Shown: positions 44,510 to 56,056, counted from the first letter of the stretch. The stretch is DNA of 64,000 nucleotides from Limnoperna fortunei (GCA_944474755.1 OX104115.1:32561080-32625079), one strand, 5' to 3'. Numbers and translations are program-made. The notes: generated by a model not told the origin, from the sequence alone.

Positions 44510-44790
44510 AACGTCCGCATCGTTGACAATTAAAGTTGGAGTCGAGCACACCCAGCCCGAATGTAGACAGGAACAGATAACTAACGTTTTAACCATTTTA
44601 ACAGGGAGGCCCTATATATGTGATTTTTCATGTTTTTTTTGTAAATAGTGTAACGGAAATGTGGTTTTATTATATACGTATATTCAGATTAATATATATT
44701 TTTTGAGGTTTTGAGACTCGAATCAACAACCACTGTGTTGAAAGACCCCGTGATGATTAACTACCATAACAATTCGACCACCGAGGCCTA
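44510..44790 (-). repeat. Two SINE head fragments in intron 1
   Basis: 44510-44612 ('ttggagtcgagcacacccag', 'gaggccct') and 44703-44790 ('gagactcgaatcaacaacc', 'cgaccaccgaggcc') each match the SINE A/B-box end, with short deletions. Confidence 0.6.
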
Positions 44791-45112
44791 TTCAGAACGA
44801 CAACAAGTTAAGAAAGAACAAATAAATAAATTATAATTAAAGCAAATGGGGTGGAGTGAAAATTTTGAGTAAGACAGGCTTATATAGAACTATACTGTTA
44901 TTTACCTCTACACATATGGCCCTTAACGTGCCAAAAGTGTGAGAAAATTAAACAGGTCCCCCACTATTTTCCGCCGTTGAACTTTCTAAATCATCATCTG
45001 ATACACTCAGATCAGACTATCTATCCGAGACGTCTACCGGGAGTTCGATAGGCAGCCCTGAGAAGCCTCCTGGTATTCAGCGCATGGACCAAGATAAAAA
45101 AAATGTCATCAA

Positions 45113-45232
45113 TGATACCAGGGAGTCCCCGACTTCAATCTTAATGGACAAGGATTGCCAGGTTTCCTACCAAAATCAGGGTTTTCATCGTGTACTCTGA
45201 TTTCCTGCACTTGTTGGAAAGGCGTTATGTCG
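45113..45232 (+). repeat. SINE central fragment, plus orientation
   Basis: 'gacttcaatcttaatggaca', 'gattgccaggtttcctacca', 'gggttttcatcgtgtactctg' match the SINE central body in the plus orientation, inside intron 1. Confidence 0.65.
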
Positions 45233-46049
45233 ACTAGTAGAACTCGTTGTATCAGAAAAAAGTAGTTTTTCGACTTGTAAAACTCGTTAATTCAACTTTT
45301 GACTTCCGAAGCTGCTATTTTGATTAACATAACTCGCTTATTTTACTCGAAAGTCGTTTTCTTTACCTAGAACTTTTTCGAGATGCAAGTAGTCATATAT
45401 GTTGCCAAATATTACAAAACGTCAATTTAGTTTCTAAACTTTTAATCTGAACACGTCTTATGTGACTGCTCATTTCGCTTTAATCCTGACGAAGGTATTT
45501 CTTGCCAAATTATTTGGTCTAATTCCAGATATATAACATTTTATCGTGTTATGATGTGGATATGTTGCGGTGGGTGTGGTGGGGGTGGTGGGTGGTTTTA
45601 TTGTTCATCTGTGTGACTTGACACACCCACAACTTCAAGGATTTTGAAACTATGCAGGATTCATTGCCCGCCACATACTGACTACAGTAAAACAGATTCA
45701 TGTTACATGATACACTATGGTTCCATAAAACTGTGCAATAACTTTAATGAATAATATACCAACACAAATGATATCACTGACATGGAATTATGCATTTTAA
45801 GCCAGCAAAAAAGTGTGTTTCGATGTACTAAAAAGGACAAAGAAAGAAAACTACCAATTTCAATTCTTCCTAGTTTAGCAAGAATAAGTGTTGAAATAAG
45901 GGTAACTCTATCATACATGTATTAACGTATTAAAAGGGACATAACTCTTGCGAACCAAACGCGAATATAATAATTGTATATTAAAGTAAGAACGATAGAT
46001 AGTAAGATGTGAAACAGAAATTAATGAAAACGTGCTCCTTTGTCTTCAG

Positions 46050-46242
46050 GTAGTAATTCTTACATACCAGTCACAGATCAAATCAACTGTAATATTCAAG
46101 ATCTTTTCAAGTGTAAACAGGTACCTAATATATTTAAGAAAATATATAAATACAAGGAAGACGGAACACTATTGGGGAGTACCAGTATTGAACAACCACA
46201 CAGAATTTATGTTGACAAAAGTATAATTAATGACGTATGTGG
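46050..46242 (+). CDS. Exon 2 of secreted Cys-rich protein
   Basis: Acceptor 'tgtcttcag' and donor 'gg|gtaagta' bound an open 193-base exon in the phase left by exon 1. It encodes the start of the mature protein (SNSYIPVTDQINC), basic segments with KCKQVPNIFKK, and three cysteines, ending DVC. The protein family is not recognised. Regular spacing of Cys across all exons (13 in total) suggests disulfide-stabilised extracellular folding. Confidence 0.75.
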
Positions 46243-46357
46243 GTAAGTACTTAAACAATATGTTTTTTATATTTTTTATATTTTTTTTAAAGCTACAATT
46301 GTTATATTATTAATTGATATTTTATGAACATCTGGTATATTCTAGTATTTGAAAAGA

Positions 46358-46441
46358 TTTTAGTTCAATGTTCTTTTTATTAGTTTACTGTATTGAAGGT
46401 TTTAGTTCAATGTTCTTTTTATTAGTTTACTGTATTGAAGG
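46358..46441 (+). repeat. Perfect 42-bp tandem duplication in intron 2
   Basis: 46358-46399 and 46400-46441 are identical ('ttttagttcaatgttc ... tattgaagg'). It is a recent local duplication, or an assembly artefact. Confidence 0.95.
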
Positions 46442-47041
46442 TTTTTGTCTCAAGTACGAACATTTCACATTTCATTTCAATATCAGCTAAAATTGTGAAC
46501 ACTTTCAATTCAAATCATATATTTAATTCAATAAACAAATAACATATTGAAATGATTGAAATTTTTCAAGATGGGCATATATACTTTCCTAGTTTTCAAA
46601 CCGGAAATTGATAAGAGTAAATTCTGATTGGCTGTTTAAAAAATAGCTGTGCAATAGCCTGTTTTCTAAATGTAACAGTGCAACATTCCTTTTTTAATCA
46701 GCCGTTTTCAAAGAACCTCTCAAAATACATGTCTTTTACACAAATCAAATTTATAAAAAATGTCAATTAATAATATTAATTACTATTTATATATACAAAA
46801 TTTAATATTGCATATAGAGAGGGGTTCTGTTTTGCCAAGCTCATAAATTGGTGGACGCTTATAATGGTGGGATGGCACAGATTAAGGGCTGACCAACAAA
46901 AACACATCAGCTTCCATGGCTACATTTTATCCAGACAAAAAATGACGTCACAACTACAAATACAGATAGCGGGGAAAGGGGGAACAACTCTATCACGCAA
47001 ACTAAAAAACACATTAACCATTCACACCAACATACAACACA

Positions 47042-47300
47042 AGGAGACCTCATGTTAGTAGGGTTTGTCAGGTTATTGTACGCGGATAATAGTGTGTCAG
47101 AAGAGTGCCACGCTTCTTGAGAATACTAACCATTTTGAAGATTTCGAAAACAAAAAAGGCTCATGGTAGACCCAACACAATGTTAAATTCGTCCTTTCCG
47201 TATACACACGTTTACAGTAGCAGTAACAATTGTCTTTCGTTGTTCCATCCCTTTTCTCGTTGATTTATTTGTGAAAATGTGTTTTTGCCCTTAGTAATTG
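47042..47300 (+). repeat. Dispersed repeat family 2 copy in intron 2
   Basis: 'gagtgccacgcttcttgag', 'ctcatggtagacccaac', 'tcgttgttccatccc', 'tctcgttgatttatttgtg' follow the block order of 19262-19665. Confidence 0.55.
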
Positions 47301-47936
47301 TTAAGTCATTGTGTGTGTATTTCTGAGCTGTCACTTATAAAAGTATGCAATAAAAAATAAAATGAAACTAAACAGTTCTTCTGTACTACTGTAATGTCTT
47401 CCCTGTATTGTTTGGGCTCAATGTGTTAGCCTAACACAAAACACATTTTTGCGATGCACACATCCTTTCGATGTATTCTTGTGCCTGTGTTAAAAACGAA
47501 TGGTGTCGCTAATCTACATCTAAAGAACTATTAACATTTATTCGTAATTGCTTTTCAGATAAACGAATTACTGCGAACAAACATGTGCCTATACATGATT
47601 TTCTCAACATTTTTCAACACAATAAATATGCTAGGAAGTTTTTTACTCATTTCTGCGAGTGGTGGACACTTAAAGGCGTAGCAATGTAAAGATTCGCCAA
47701 CATCACTCAGCCTTTTTAGTGTGAACCTTGTAGCAAATTAGAATGTGTATGACTAATAATTTTGCATGTGTGAATTCATTCATGCATATACATACATACA
47801 TGTACCCATGTACCTGCGTATCTTAAGTTTCGATCATATTTCGCAAAATCATATAAAACGTGTCCAAACTACCATTCTTCCGGAACACTCTCGTGTACAA
47901 ATTTGTACGTACAATAAATAAATACATTTGTTTTAG

Positions 47937-48067
47937 TTACCTTGAAGGAGTTTCAGAGTGCATGCAGAGAAGTCGTTCCTTTATTGAAATGCATTGTCCT
48001 GCGCAGTTGGAGTTAGTTGACAATTTTTTGAAGATGACTAATTTATTATGCACACTCTACAGAGCAG
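47937..48067 (+). CDS. Exon 3 of secreted Cys-rich protein
   Basis: Acceptor 'ttgttttag' and donor 'g|gtaaga' flank 131 open bases, with entry phase 2 and exit phase 1. It encodes YLEGVSECMQRS, then FIEMHC, then LLCTLYRA, with three Cys and alternating amphipathic stretches that look helical. The 3' half of this exon with its donor is duplicated immediately downstream (48085-48171) in degenerate form. Confidence 0.75.
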
Positions 48068-48084
48068 GTAAGAAAAAATGTGGA

Positions 48085-48171
48085 CCTGCGCAGTTGCAGT
48101 TACATGTAGTTGACAATTTTCGAAGATGAATAATGTATTGTGCACACGTTATAGAACAAGTAAGAAAAATG
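48085..48171 (+). pseudogene. Decayed partial duplicate of exon 3
   Basis: 'cctgcgcagttgcagtta', 'gttgacaatttt', 'gaagatgaataat', 'attgtgcacac' and 'agtaagaaaaa' repeat 47998-48080, including the donor region. A short insertion ('catgta') and an in-frame TGA spoil it as an exon. It is a local tandem duplication within the intron. Confidence 0.85.
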
Positions 48172-48475
48172 TTAAATCCAACTCTAGACTTTATTTGGCC
48201 ATATCTCGGCGAGCATTTGTTTCAGCTACAAGTAAAGAGCGGACATAATATAAAAATGAATATTGTTTTGGCTTTTCAATTAGCTCTCTGTGAAATTGGC
48301 AGATTCATATAGAATAAAAGCATACACAGAAAATGTAAAAGGTTAGTTGAAGCGCTTGACAAAATATAAAAATTATTTTGCTAACATATAGAGAAATATA
48401 CAACCAATAGGTCAACAGCTCCTTTATTATCAAAGGGACACACAAAATATATCAATAATTTTCCCATCTTTTTAG

Positions 48476-48590
48476 ATGTTGAAGCAATATTAGAATGTGC
48501 AAATGGAGACAACAGCAAACTTATGACATATGCCAGCTGTATGCAAGGAGCTTATAAATATCTCACTGGTCATACTATGCAGGATTGTGG
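48476..48590 (+). CDS. Exon 4 of secreted Cys-rich protein
   Basis: Acceptor 'catctttttag' and donor 'gg|gtaagaa' flank 115 bases, entry phase 1 and exit phase 2. It encodes DVEAILECANGD, then YASCMQGAYKYL and MQDC, adding three Cys. Its exit phase fits two different downstream exons: one at 48976 and one at 50104. Confidence 0.75.
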
Positions 48591-48975
48591 GTAAGAACAT
48601 AATGAAAATTTAAATTAGTATACATGTTGGGTCTGTTGCCTGACGTTTTTGTAATAAAGTCGTATAAAAGTGTCTTTGCTTTCGTGCAGATCTCATTATA
48701 GTTTACTAGATCCTTATTTGTACAGTGTGAAACAAGTTTTACAACACATATAAAGCTTTTCTAACCATGTGCTTAATTTCTTTTATTTTAACTTGAAAAA
48801 TTTATTTTAACTTGAAAAATTTATACTGTAATTTAATTTTACTTGAAAAAATTGAAACTGACCTGAGGACAATCTCAAGGACAGTTGCAAGAAAATTCTA
48901 TGGGCTAAGCACTTAAAAAAATAGGCCATTACCCGGTAATTAGTTGTACGTAGTATCCGATGTGCATAATTGCAG

Positions 48976-49162
48976 GTCCGCCTTCGATATATATCCTGTC
49001 ATGTACAGAATGTATTCGGCTCTTGCTATGTATTATGCATCGAGATGTCCAAAAAAATTATTACAACATTTAAAACCTTTTAATAACTGGTGTACAATAT
49101 TGTATTGCTTTCTATATGAATCTGATAAACAAAAGTGTTTTCAACCCAGTAAAAATGTATGA
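48976..49162 (+). CDS. Candidate alternative last exon of secreted Cys-rich protein
   Basis: After acceptor 'aattgcag' the phase-2 reading stays open for 61 codons: SAFDIYPVMYRM, YYASRCPKKLL, FNNWCTILYC, QKCFQPS, ending at TGA (49160-49162), with four Cys. No donor in the right phase leads on to 50104: the one phase-2 option creates a stop at the junction. So this would be an alternative terminal exon giving a 221-residue isoform. The acceptor has a weak pyrimidine tract, so it may be a retired exon. Confidence 0.55.
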
Positions 49163-49982
49163 TTGGTATATAATTGTTTTGTAACCTGCGTAATGAGACA
49201 GGTTGCTAAAAGAGCAAACCAAAGTTATATAATGATAAAGACGGGTACCAGTCGATAAAATATGACATCTATATAATTAGAGATAATTGTACGAAGAATC
49301 CGCCCCAAACCCCATGTTTGCGCAAATTTTACAGAAGGTTGTACGTAATCAACACTCTTTTATACACCGGCCTCAACCTTTACCGACCGTATTGTAAGTG
49401 ATTGCCCATTAAGTCGGATGCTTTACAACCGCGGCCATTTCAGACTGCGAGTTATTCACTAACTGATTATAAATTATAACTACTGACCGGCAGACAGTAA
49501 ATAATTCGACCGTCAAATTTCACAGGCAATCACTATTTTTCGGCTGTTGGTCCTATTGTATTTCAGTTTAATTAACCTAATTCCAGTTTTTATATGCATG
49601 CAACTAAAATAGTGGAGAGCCTTGGCTAGCCTTTGAAACAGTAGTTTTGAGACAACCTATCTATAGTACTGTAATTGTTTGGTTACAATCTGCGTAGATG
49701 TTTTATAGATTTAAATTCTATAAGATATATTAATAGGAGAAAAACCAATAAAAAACTCAAATTAAATAAATTAGAGAACATGAAAAAACACAAACCACAA
49801 AAAACATTAAACATAAACTACAGACTTGAAAATGTTACATAAAACATTATGTGGCCTTGTTAGACCGATAAAAAGGACATAACGCTCATTTTCTACGTTT
49901 TGTAGTTTTTGATGATGACATAGATACCTTATTCGTGTTTGGAACATTATTTGGAATTTTGGTGATGAAAGAAAGCTCTACA

Positions 49983-50047
49983 ACATCTTAATCATTTGGA
50001 TTTCGAGTCTTGATTAGACTAGACGCGCGCCTTGCGTAGTAAATGCT
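49983..50047 (+). repeat. Degenerate hammerhead-related sequence in intron 4
   Basis: 'gagtcttgattagactagac' followed by 'gcgcgccttgcgtagtaaatg' parallels the order of the 12.3-kb hammerhead (GAGTCTTAAGTAGACGAAAC, GCGCGTCTGGCGTA). The CTGATGA and GAAA cores are mutated, so it cannot cleave. It is best seen as a relic of the same repeat family. Confidence 0.5.
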
Positions 50048-50103
50048 ATTAATTCTATTAACCTTGGTGTTTTTTACATTTTATTTGTATGTTTATCTTA
50101 CAG

Positions 50104-50278
50104 AATTGTTGAACGCTTCCGAGTATGTCACTGTCAGTTTGAATCATGTGCTGCGGACAAAACATCTATAATAAAAGATATGTTTACAAAGAACCGAGAT
50201 CTGTTATGCTATTGGTTTGGGAAGTTTGCTAGAAACAACAGAACGAGATCCTTAAGTGTTTTTGATTATTTTAATTGA
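50104..50278 (+). CDS. Exon 5 (last) of secreted Cys-rich protein
   Basis: Acceptor 'gtttatcttacag' opens a phase-2 exon encoding IVERFRVCHCQFESCAAD, then NRDLLCYWFGKFARNN, and a stop at 50276-50278. It has four Cys, and a basic, Ser-rich end. AATAAA at 50389-50394 is a good poly(A) signal. Only this phase is open here, because the other two frames stop early. Confidence 0.75.
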
Positions 50279-50388
50279 AAGCACAGCTAAGTGTAAATGA
50301 TGTGTTCAGTTTTTTATTATATTTTTGCAATTTATTTGTGCAGCTTAAAGTATCCTTATTAAAAAGCCTTCTTACATAGTTTTTTTTT

Positions 50389-50394
50389 AATAAA
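50389..50394 (+). terminator. Poly(A) signal of the secreted Cys-rich gene
   Basis: AATAAA 111 bases after the stop of exon 5. Confidence 0.55.
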
Positions 50395-50712
50395 ATTTCA
50401 ATATAGTTTTCACTTATACATATATTGGCATAGGGAATAATTTAAGTAAGAACGACTATCGAAATATGACACCAAACCAATTTTAAGACTTTTTTCAAAG
50501 CCATTAATTGTCAATTCTTGTCACTATAACACAATTATTCAATTCTGTATATAGTATAATAATGTATACAACAAAAATAAAACAAAAATTAAAAAAAAAT
50601 TACATAAATTGACAATTTATGCGTACATTTGACACTACTATACGTGACTATTTTCCATTTATCCTGCCCGCACACTTTGTCCGACTTATTTCCAAGTTAA
50701 AAATGTTCCGTT

Positions 50713-50810
50713 GATTGATTGAATATTTCCTTAACGTCCAGCGAGCAGTATTTTAGCTATATTCATGACAAGAACAAGTTTACAAACAATAAAACGACGG
50801 AACAACGTGT
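50713..50810 (-). repeat. Dispersed repeat family 2, 3' end, inverted
   Basis: On the minus strand it reads 'gtttgtaaacttgttcttgtc', 'atagctaaaatactgctcgctgg', 'cgttaaggaaatattcaatcaatc'. This is the family 2 3' module with its AATC tail. Confidence 0.7.
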
Positions 50811-50852
50811 TGAGCTATCGAACAAATAATTTGTTTTATTGATATTAAATTT

Positions 50853-51080
50853 TTTCAGCTATATCGTAGCTTCTAGTTTCTATTGGGGGAGAAGGCCGGA
50901 GTACCCTGAGAAATCTCCGACCTTCGGTAGGAAAACTGACAATACTCGTCAATTAAGATTGGAGTGCAGTGCACCCTGTTCACAGTAAAACAACCACCCT
51001 CAACCTCACTGTTGACAGACAACGTGATCAATAGAAGACTAAATGACTAACTACCTTAACAACTCGGGCCGAGTTCTCAA
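50853..51080 (-). repeat. SINE copy, diverged
   Basis: 'tttttcagctatatcgtagc', 'ggccggagtaccctgagaaa', 'aggaaaactgacaatac', 'acgtgatcaatagaag', 'ctaccttaacaactcgg' run in SINE order from 3' end to head. Confidence 0.8.
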
Positions 51081-51449
51081 CAGAAATTAAATGAAACTGG
51101 AAAAGTCTGTAGGTATTGTTAGGGGCTGGGAATTGTGTAGCGGCTACCGTAAGCCTACACTTAGTGGCACGTTACATAACTATAGTCCTAGTTAACAGTA
51201 CATAAACTTTCCACATATAAATCACGTGACCCCGTAGTTGATCTTATCTATACATTGATTACTAGCACCTCAATACGGAATGGGCTTGATAGTGACTTAA
51301 TAGTAACGAAACCAACTGAAGTTTGCACGATTGCATTCTGGTCTGAGAACGATTTTTCTTGTGTAAAGTCAGTTTTACTACAAAAAGATCAATATTAATG
51401 ACATAAATCTAAGCAGCGTTATATTATATATTTATGACCTTTTTAAGAC

Positions 51450-51514
51450 GTGGACATCCAGAATTGTCAACTTGCGTTGACAATTTAAGCAAGTTGGCAA
51501 TTCTGGATATCCAC
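51450..51514. ncRNA. Hairpin with 26-bp arms (miRNA-precursor-like or MITE)
   Basis: Arms 51450-51475 and 51489-51514 pair with one C-A mismatch and one G-U wobble around a 13-nt loop. Weaker pairing extends outward to about 51438-51527. Size and near-perfect pairing fit either a microRNA precursor or a small foldback element. No function is proven. Confidence 0.5.
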
Positions 51515-51789
51515 CGACTAAGAAGGCAACAATTGTTTTATTAAACCGACCGAATCAACATAGACCAATTGTATAGAGTAGATATGCTTTTTATTGCGTT
51601 ATTTCTAATAATTACATGGATGTGTTTTTAAAAATTTGCTATACTTTATTAGAAATTTAAATATTACAAACTATTACCAATTAGCGATAAAGTAAGTTTA
51701 ATGAATTAAGATTGTTCAGAACAAGGAATAGTATTGTCACCCAGTTTACGGGATTTCGGCAGACATTTTCTACAAATAGATTGTTTGAG

Positions 51790-51893
51790 CACGCCCTACC
51801 TGATATTAAACCCGCAACCTGTGATTAACTGTAGATGTTTCGGATATGAACTGTAGATAGCAAACTATATAGACCACTCGGCCACCGAGTTTA
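51790..51893 (-). repeat. SINE head fragment
   Basis: 'aacccgcaacctgtgatt' and 'tagaccactcggccaccgag' match the B-box side and A-box end. The middle is rearranged. Confidence 0.6.
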
Positions 51894-51944
51894 AGTAAGG
51901 TTGTGTTTGTAGGGAACATACTATTTAGACTTCTTTATGGCTGA

Positions 51945-52130
51945 ACTTCACAAATCTTAAATCTGCTAAAACTTTGTCCGACATTCATGACAAATATGGT
52001 GTTGTGCCATTAGAAAAGACACATATAACAACATTATTTTATCCGCAAGAAACATTATGTGAGTGTTTAATAGGTGAACGAGTTCACTTGGCAGTTCTAC
52101 TTACACATGAACATTTTGTACAGGAATAGA
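51945..52130 (+). pseudogene. Penelope-like element fragment
   Basis: The nucleotide sequence parallels 30225-30395: 'gacattcatgacaaatatg', 'aacaacattatttt', 'gagtgtttaata', 'tggcagttctacttac'. In one frame it reads SDIHDKYGVVP, the same block as in the 30-kb copy. It is a short 5' piece only. Confidence 0.7.
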
Positions 52131-53930
52131 CAAGTCGTAGTTTGTAAATAACTGCTCTGATTCAAAGAAAACATTCTAAAGTTTTAAAATGTTATTTTTT
52201 ATTTTGATTGTTTGTTAGTTTTTCAACACAAAATTTACATTGTGCTGACTGCTTCATTTCTCGCCCATTCGTCTTATTACCTGGGAGACGGTATACATAG
52301 TCAAATGATGAACAGTATACGGAGTAAATGACTATCTATTACTTGATTGGGTGGTTCACCAAATCTATAAATATCTTTGTCATATCATTGGTTTGCGTCA
52401 AGATGGCACTAGTATGTGTACTAAAATTTCGATATATTCTTGGGTTGAATCAGGATTGTAATCAGTATTTTTGTGTAGTTATGTTACGTTCCACATATTG
52501 ACTTCTATTTCATTCAGTGCATTGATCAACAAAAAGGTAAACATTGTACCAAAATTTCACTACTGTTAAAGCTGTTTTGGGGGAAAAAACTTATTTTTTC
52601 TGTATCTTTATTTTCATTCCGATATTGATACAAATAGAACGACATACATTTTTACCGCTTATTTTGAACATTTTTTTAGGGAGTCAATTTATGTTTAATT
52701 ATTTAAAAAAACACGTCTAAAGTGGCGACAGTTATTTAAATCTCTCACGCACCATTAGTAAATAGTCTAGCGGAACCAATGTCCTTAAAAGGTAAATTGC
52801 TTACCTATCCTACATATAAATTACAAACAACAGAAACTTGAATAATACTCATAAAATGGGAAATGCAGCTAAGAGACGGTTAGCTTTTTAGAAAAGCTAA
52901 AATTGTATTTTATTGTCTTCTTGTTAAATAGGTGAGTACACACTTTGCTTACCTACTTTCCGACTACTTCACCGATTAAGTAAACATTGTGGAGTTTATA
53001 GAGAAAAGAGAAAAAGTTATCTAATACCTTTTTATTGAGATATCCTGTATAGTTAAGGTCATATATTTAAACAGTTCAGGGTTTGGTAATTTTCTGTGTT
53101 GCACCTTTTGTAACAAGTTCAAATGCAAATATGCTGTATAATTCATTTAATTTCACCCGAAAATTGACGTTAAAGACCTATTGAGATCTAATTTGTACGA
53201 CAAACTAGATTAGTGTGAACTTAAATTCATCTGGAGCAACATTGCAACAGCATATTTCACAGATATTATTCTATGTCGATTTTCAGTTGCTTAAATAATG
53301 ACGGGTTGATTGAAATCTTCACATTTTATACGGTTGCAGTTTAAAATTGGTTGGTTGATATCTTTTTTCTGTCTACCATATTAATTTAGCTTGTATTGTG
53401 GTAATCTTTTAACGTTTGTTATCCCTTATTTTCGGACACTTTTGCTATGGCAAAATTTCTTTCCAGTGATCTACTGGAATAGCAGAATTATTGCGTAACT
53501 TTCAGCAGCTATATTCAGTATCAACAATTTAATTCGGGTGTAGAAGTTTAAAGAAAATAATGGTTTGTAAATTTTGACTTTCACTTAACAAGTATGGCCA
53601 GTTGAAAAGTGGCAAAAATTTGCTTGATGGAGTGGCTACAATGCTCCTACGGTTTTTTTGAAATCTACAAACAATCTTGCAAAAATCGTGCAATTTCTAA
53701 ATAATTTGAATACTACGATCTGAAGACAGACTTTCGTTACTATGATATGAAAAGCGTTTCTGTTTATCACTATCTCATGTCTGCAACCCATAGTCGCACC
53801 TTGCAGCTCTTTGGGTTAGCAACAGAGATGTGCTAGTCCAATCCATTGACTTATCGTTAATAAAGAGTAAATAAATATATACACTTATAAAAAAAATATA
53901 AAGTATTTTTATGCGAAATAAATAAGTGGG
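52131..53930. other. Intergenic, no gene seen
   Basis: AT-rich. Near 53630 'gagtggctacaatgctcctacggtttttttgaaatctacaa' resembles 19793-19832 and is probably repeat-derived. Confidence 0.35.
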
Positions 53931-53937
53931 TAGAATA

Positions 53938-53943
53938 TTTATT
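53938..53943 (-). terminator. Poly(A) signal of the beta-propeller gene
   Basis: AATAAA on the minus strand, about 57 bases beyond the stop codon of the last exon. Confidence 0.6.
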
Positions 53944-53999
53944 CATAGCCGCTCAGTGTAAGTGAAATATGCAAACAAATATAAATAATCGGGCAAAAC

Positions 54000-54227
54000 T
54001 TATTTTCCCACCGCAGGAATGCTAGATGTTCTCCGATAGTACCACAATGGAGAGTTTGCTCCTTCTGAGATCGTGTAGTAACCACTGGCTTTGACATCCC
54101 AACAGACGGCTTCTCCTTGTCTCTCGTGGTGGTACGGTAAACTCTGTGGATGCTCAACCATGTGTTTATAGTAATTTCCATCAGGGATATACCAATATAA
54201 GACCTCTCCGTACATCTTCAGAAGTAC
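54000..54227 (-). CDS. Exon 5 (last) of secreted beta-propeller protein
   Basis: Begins after acceptor 'tctttttaag' in phase 0 and runs to TAA. It encodes residues 216-290: VLLKMYGEVLYWYIPDG, GEAVCWD (253-259) and GYYTISEGANSPLWYY. GEAV and YYTISEG are the closing-blade blocks of the family. The C-terminus is short (VGK). Together the five exons total 873 bases, 290 residues and a stop. Confidence 0.88.
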   Translation of the reverse strand, partial: VLLKMYGEVLYWYIPDGNYYKHMVEHPQSLPYHHERQGEAVCWDVKASGYYTISEGANSPLWYYRRTSSIPAVGK

Positions 54228-54901
54228 CTTAAAAAGAAGAAGGTACTTGAATTTAAATAAACGAGACACAGTACATTGAAAGCATTTGTATTAAGATACA
54301 GTACGTCAAAAAAAACCCACAATGGATGTTTTAGTCATTGGATTGAAACCTTGTTTTGTAATGAACACAAGCGTCAGCATATATTTTGCCTCGAATTAAA
54401 TAGACCCGATGATGTCTTTTCATCCGAAAGAGAGTCCGTGAATAACATGCATATGCACTCAATCAAAGTTGTGTATCAAAAATATCACACTTGTTTCTTT
54501 TTACGTATCCCGCGAAACCACCGCTCCTAGATCGATCGTATTCTTGACGGCCGTCGATGTAACGATCTATAGATCTAAAATAAGACTAAATATCTGTGCA
54601 AAGCGACGCTAGGATTACCAGCATTTTGGCATGATGCTTATTAATTTGATTTCAGTGCAAACGATTTTTGGGTTAATAGCTTAATTGTGTTTCTCTTTTG
54701 TTCAAAAAATTGAATATCATACAATATAACAGAACACCATGTTTGGTCGCATTTTAATCTATTATTATATACGCACAAAGGTTCACAGTTGTAAAATTCA
54801 AATACGTAAGATGTGTAAATAAAAAGTAATTACACCATAATTTAACTTACGTTTCTTTTTATTTAAATACTATGTTATATCTTCCTTAAAAACAACCTCA
54901 C

Positions 54902-55121
54902 CTCATTTCCGCTAGGAGAAATATCGCCACCTACTGGACCCTCATTTTGATTTGTAACTGTTAATTGCACGCCTTCATTAACCGGTACACGGTGGTGGCT
55001 GCCCCAAGCACTTGACGGTAGATGTACAAATTTGCCATGGTGCCCTGGAGCAACCTTTGATACGACGTAGACTTCGCCCTTCGGATCGACCATTAACGTT
55101 TCACAGTTGTGTTGGTCCCAA
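54902..55121 (-). CDS. Exon 4 of secreted beta-propeller protein
   Basis: Acceptor 'ggaaattgcag' and donor 'gag|gtgagg' bound 220 bases, entry phase 2 and exit phase 0. It encodes residues 142-215: WDQHNCETLMVDPKGEVYVVSK, then GGDISPSGNE at the end. 'C/A-E-x-L-x-V-D-x-x-G-x-x-Y-V-V-x-K' and 'G-D-I-S-P-x-G' are strand and turn blocks typical of this propeller group. Confidence 0.88.
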
Positions 55122-55831
55122 CTGCAATTTCCCAAGCGTGCATATCAGTTGTTTTAAACATACATATATTTCACTAACTAATATAAAACAATTATAGTTC
55201 ATAATCCATTAAAGGATATTCCACTTGACAAGAAAATGCTTAAAAATCTGTGATGTTTTACGCAAAACAACTGCATTATAACTTCATTAAAGACCAAATA
55301 TAAACGTTAATGTAACCATGTTCAGGTGAAGGTCTATACAAAGTAACAAGATATGTCAGCAGAATATTCCTGTCGCAACTTCTGGAAATACATGTAGCTA
55401 TCCATGTGGTGCGAATCAATTATAAAACCTCCTAAATCGCTAAGTATCAGTTAATAGGAACTTGTAGGTTCAGTGTTGTATGCATGTCACTCTCGGTTCT
55501 GCGCATTCAAGATACATAATATTCAATAATATATCTATCTATCGACATAAACATATATTCAGTATTTATTTCATGAAATAGCTTAAATATTTCCGGAATT
55601 CAAACACTTGTCAATCAATTAATGTCAAATTCAAACGAGAAGGAATAAATATGGAACTCATTGTGTAACGTATCTATCAAAGGATTTATTAAGTTTTTTT
55701 TTATTTTTAAGATGCCATAGTTTAAAATCAAATGAAAGGGCACAGTTCATTTCATCATTATTTACCAAATTCTTGACCCTTTGATCCATAAAACACAGTC
55801 TTTTCCCAAAGCTACGCAAGATTTGACATAC

Positions 55832-56056
55832 CTGAACTGTAAAATGTCATCAACATGCACGTGTTGATCCTTAATGGATTGTGGTTCCCGTATCATGTAA
55901 ATTGTGTTAGCATCTCCTCCGGTGTTACCGCCTACATCACCAATATAGACACAATGTCCAGATCCCCCATGACAGGGTCCACATGCAATGTCTTCCCAAT
56001 CTTTGGCCTGTGCGCCATCTATATATATCGTACCATGTAACTGTCCTGTTGTTGCA
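55832..56056 (-). CDS. Exon 3 of secreted beta-propeller protein
   Basis: Acceptor 'ttttcag' and donor 'cag|gtatgtc' bound 225 bases, phase 2 to phase 2. It encodes residues 67-141, with DWEDIACGP (86-94), YIGDVGGNTGGD (104-115) and TIYMIREP. D-W-E-D-[IM]-A and Y-[IV]-G-D-[IV]-G-x-N are the hallmark blocks. Cys92, Cys95 and Cys102 form a close cluster that bacterial-type relatives usually lack. Confidence 0.9.

Noticed and set aside
45570..45600. G-rich stretch as G-quadruplex
   Set aside because: Only three clear GGG runs, interrupted by GG. Too weak to claim.
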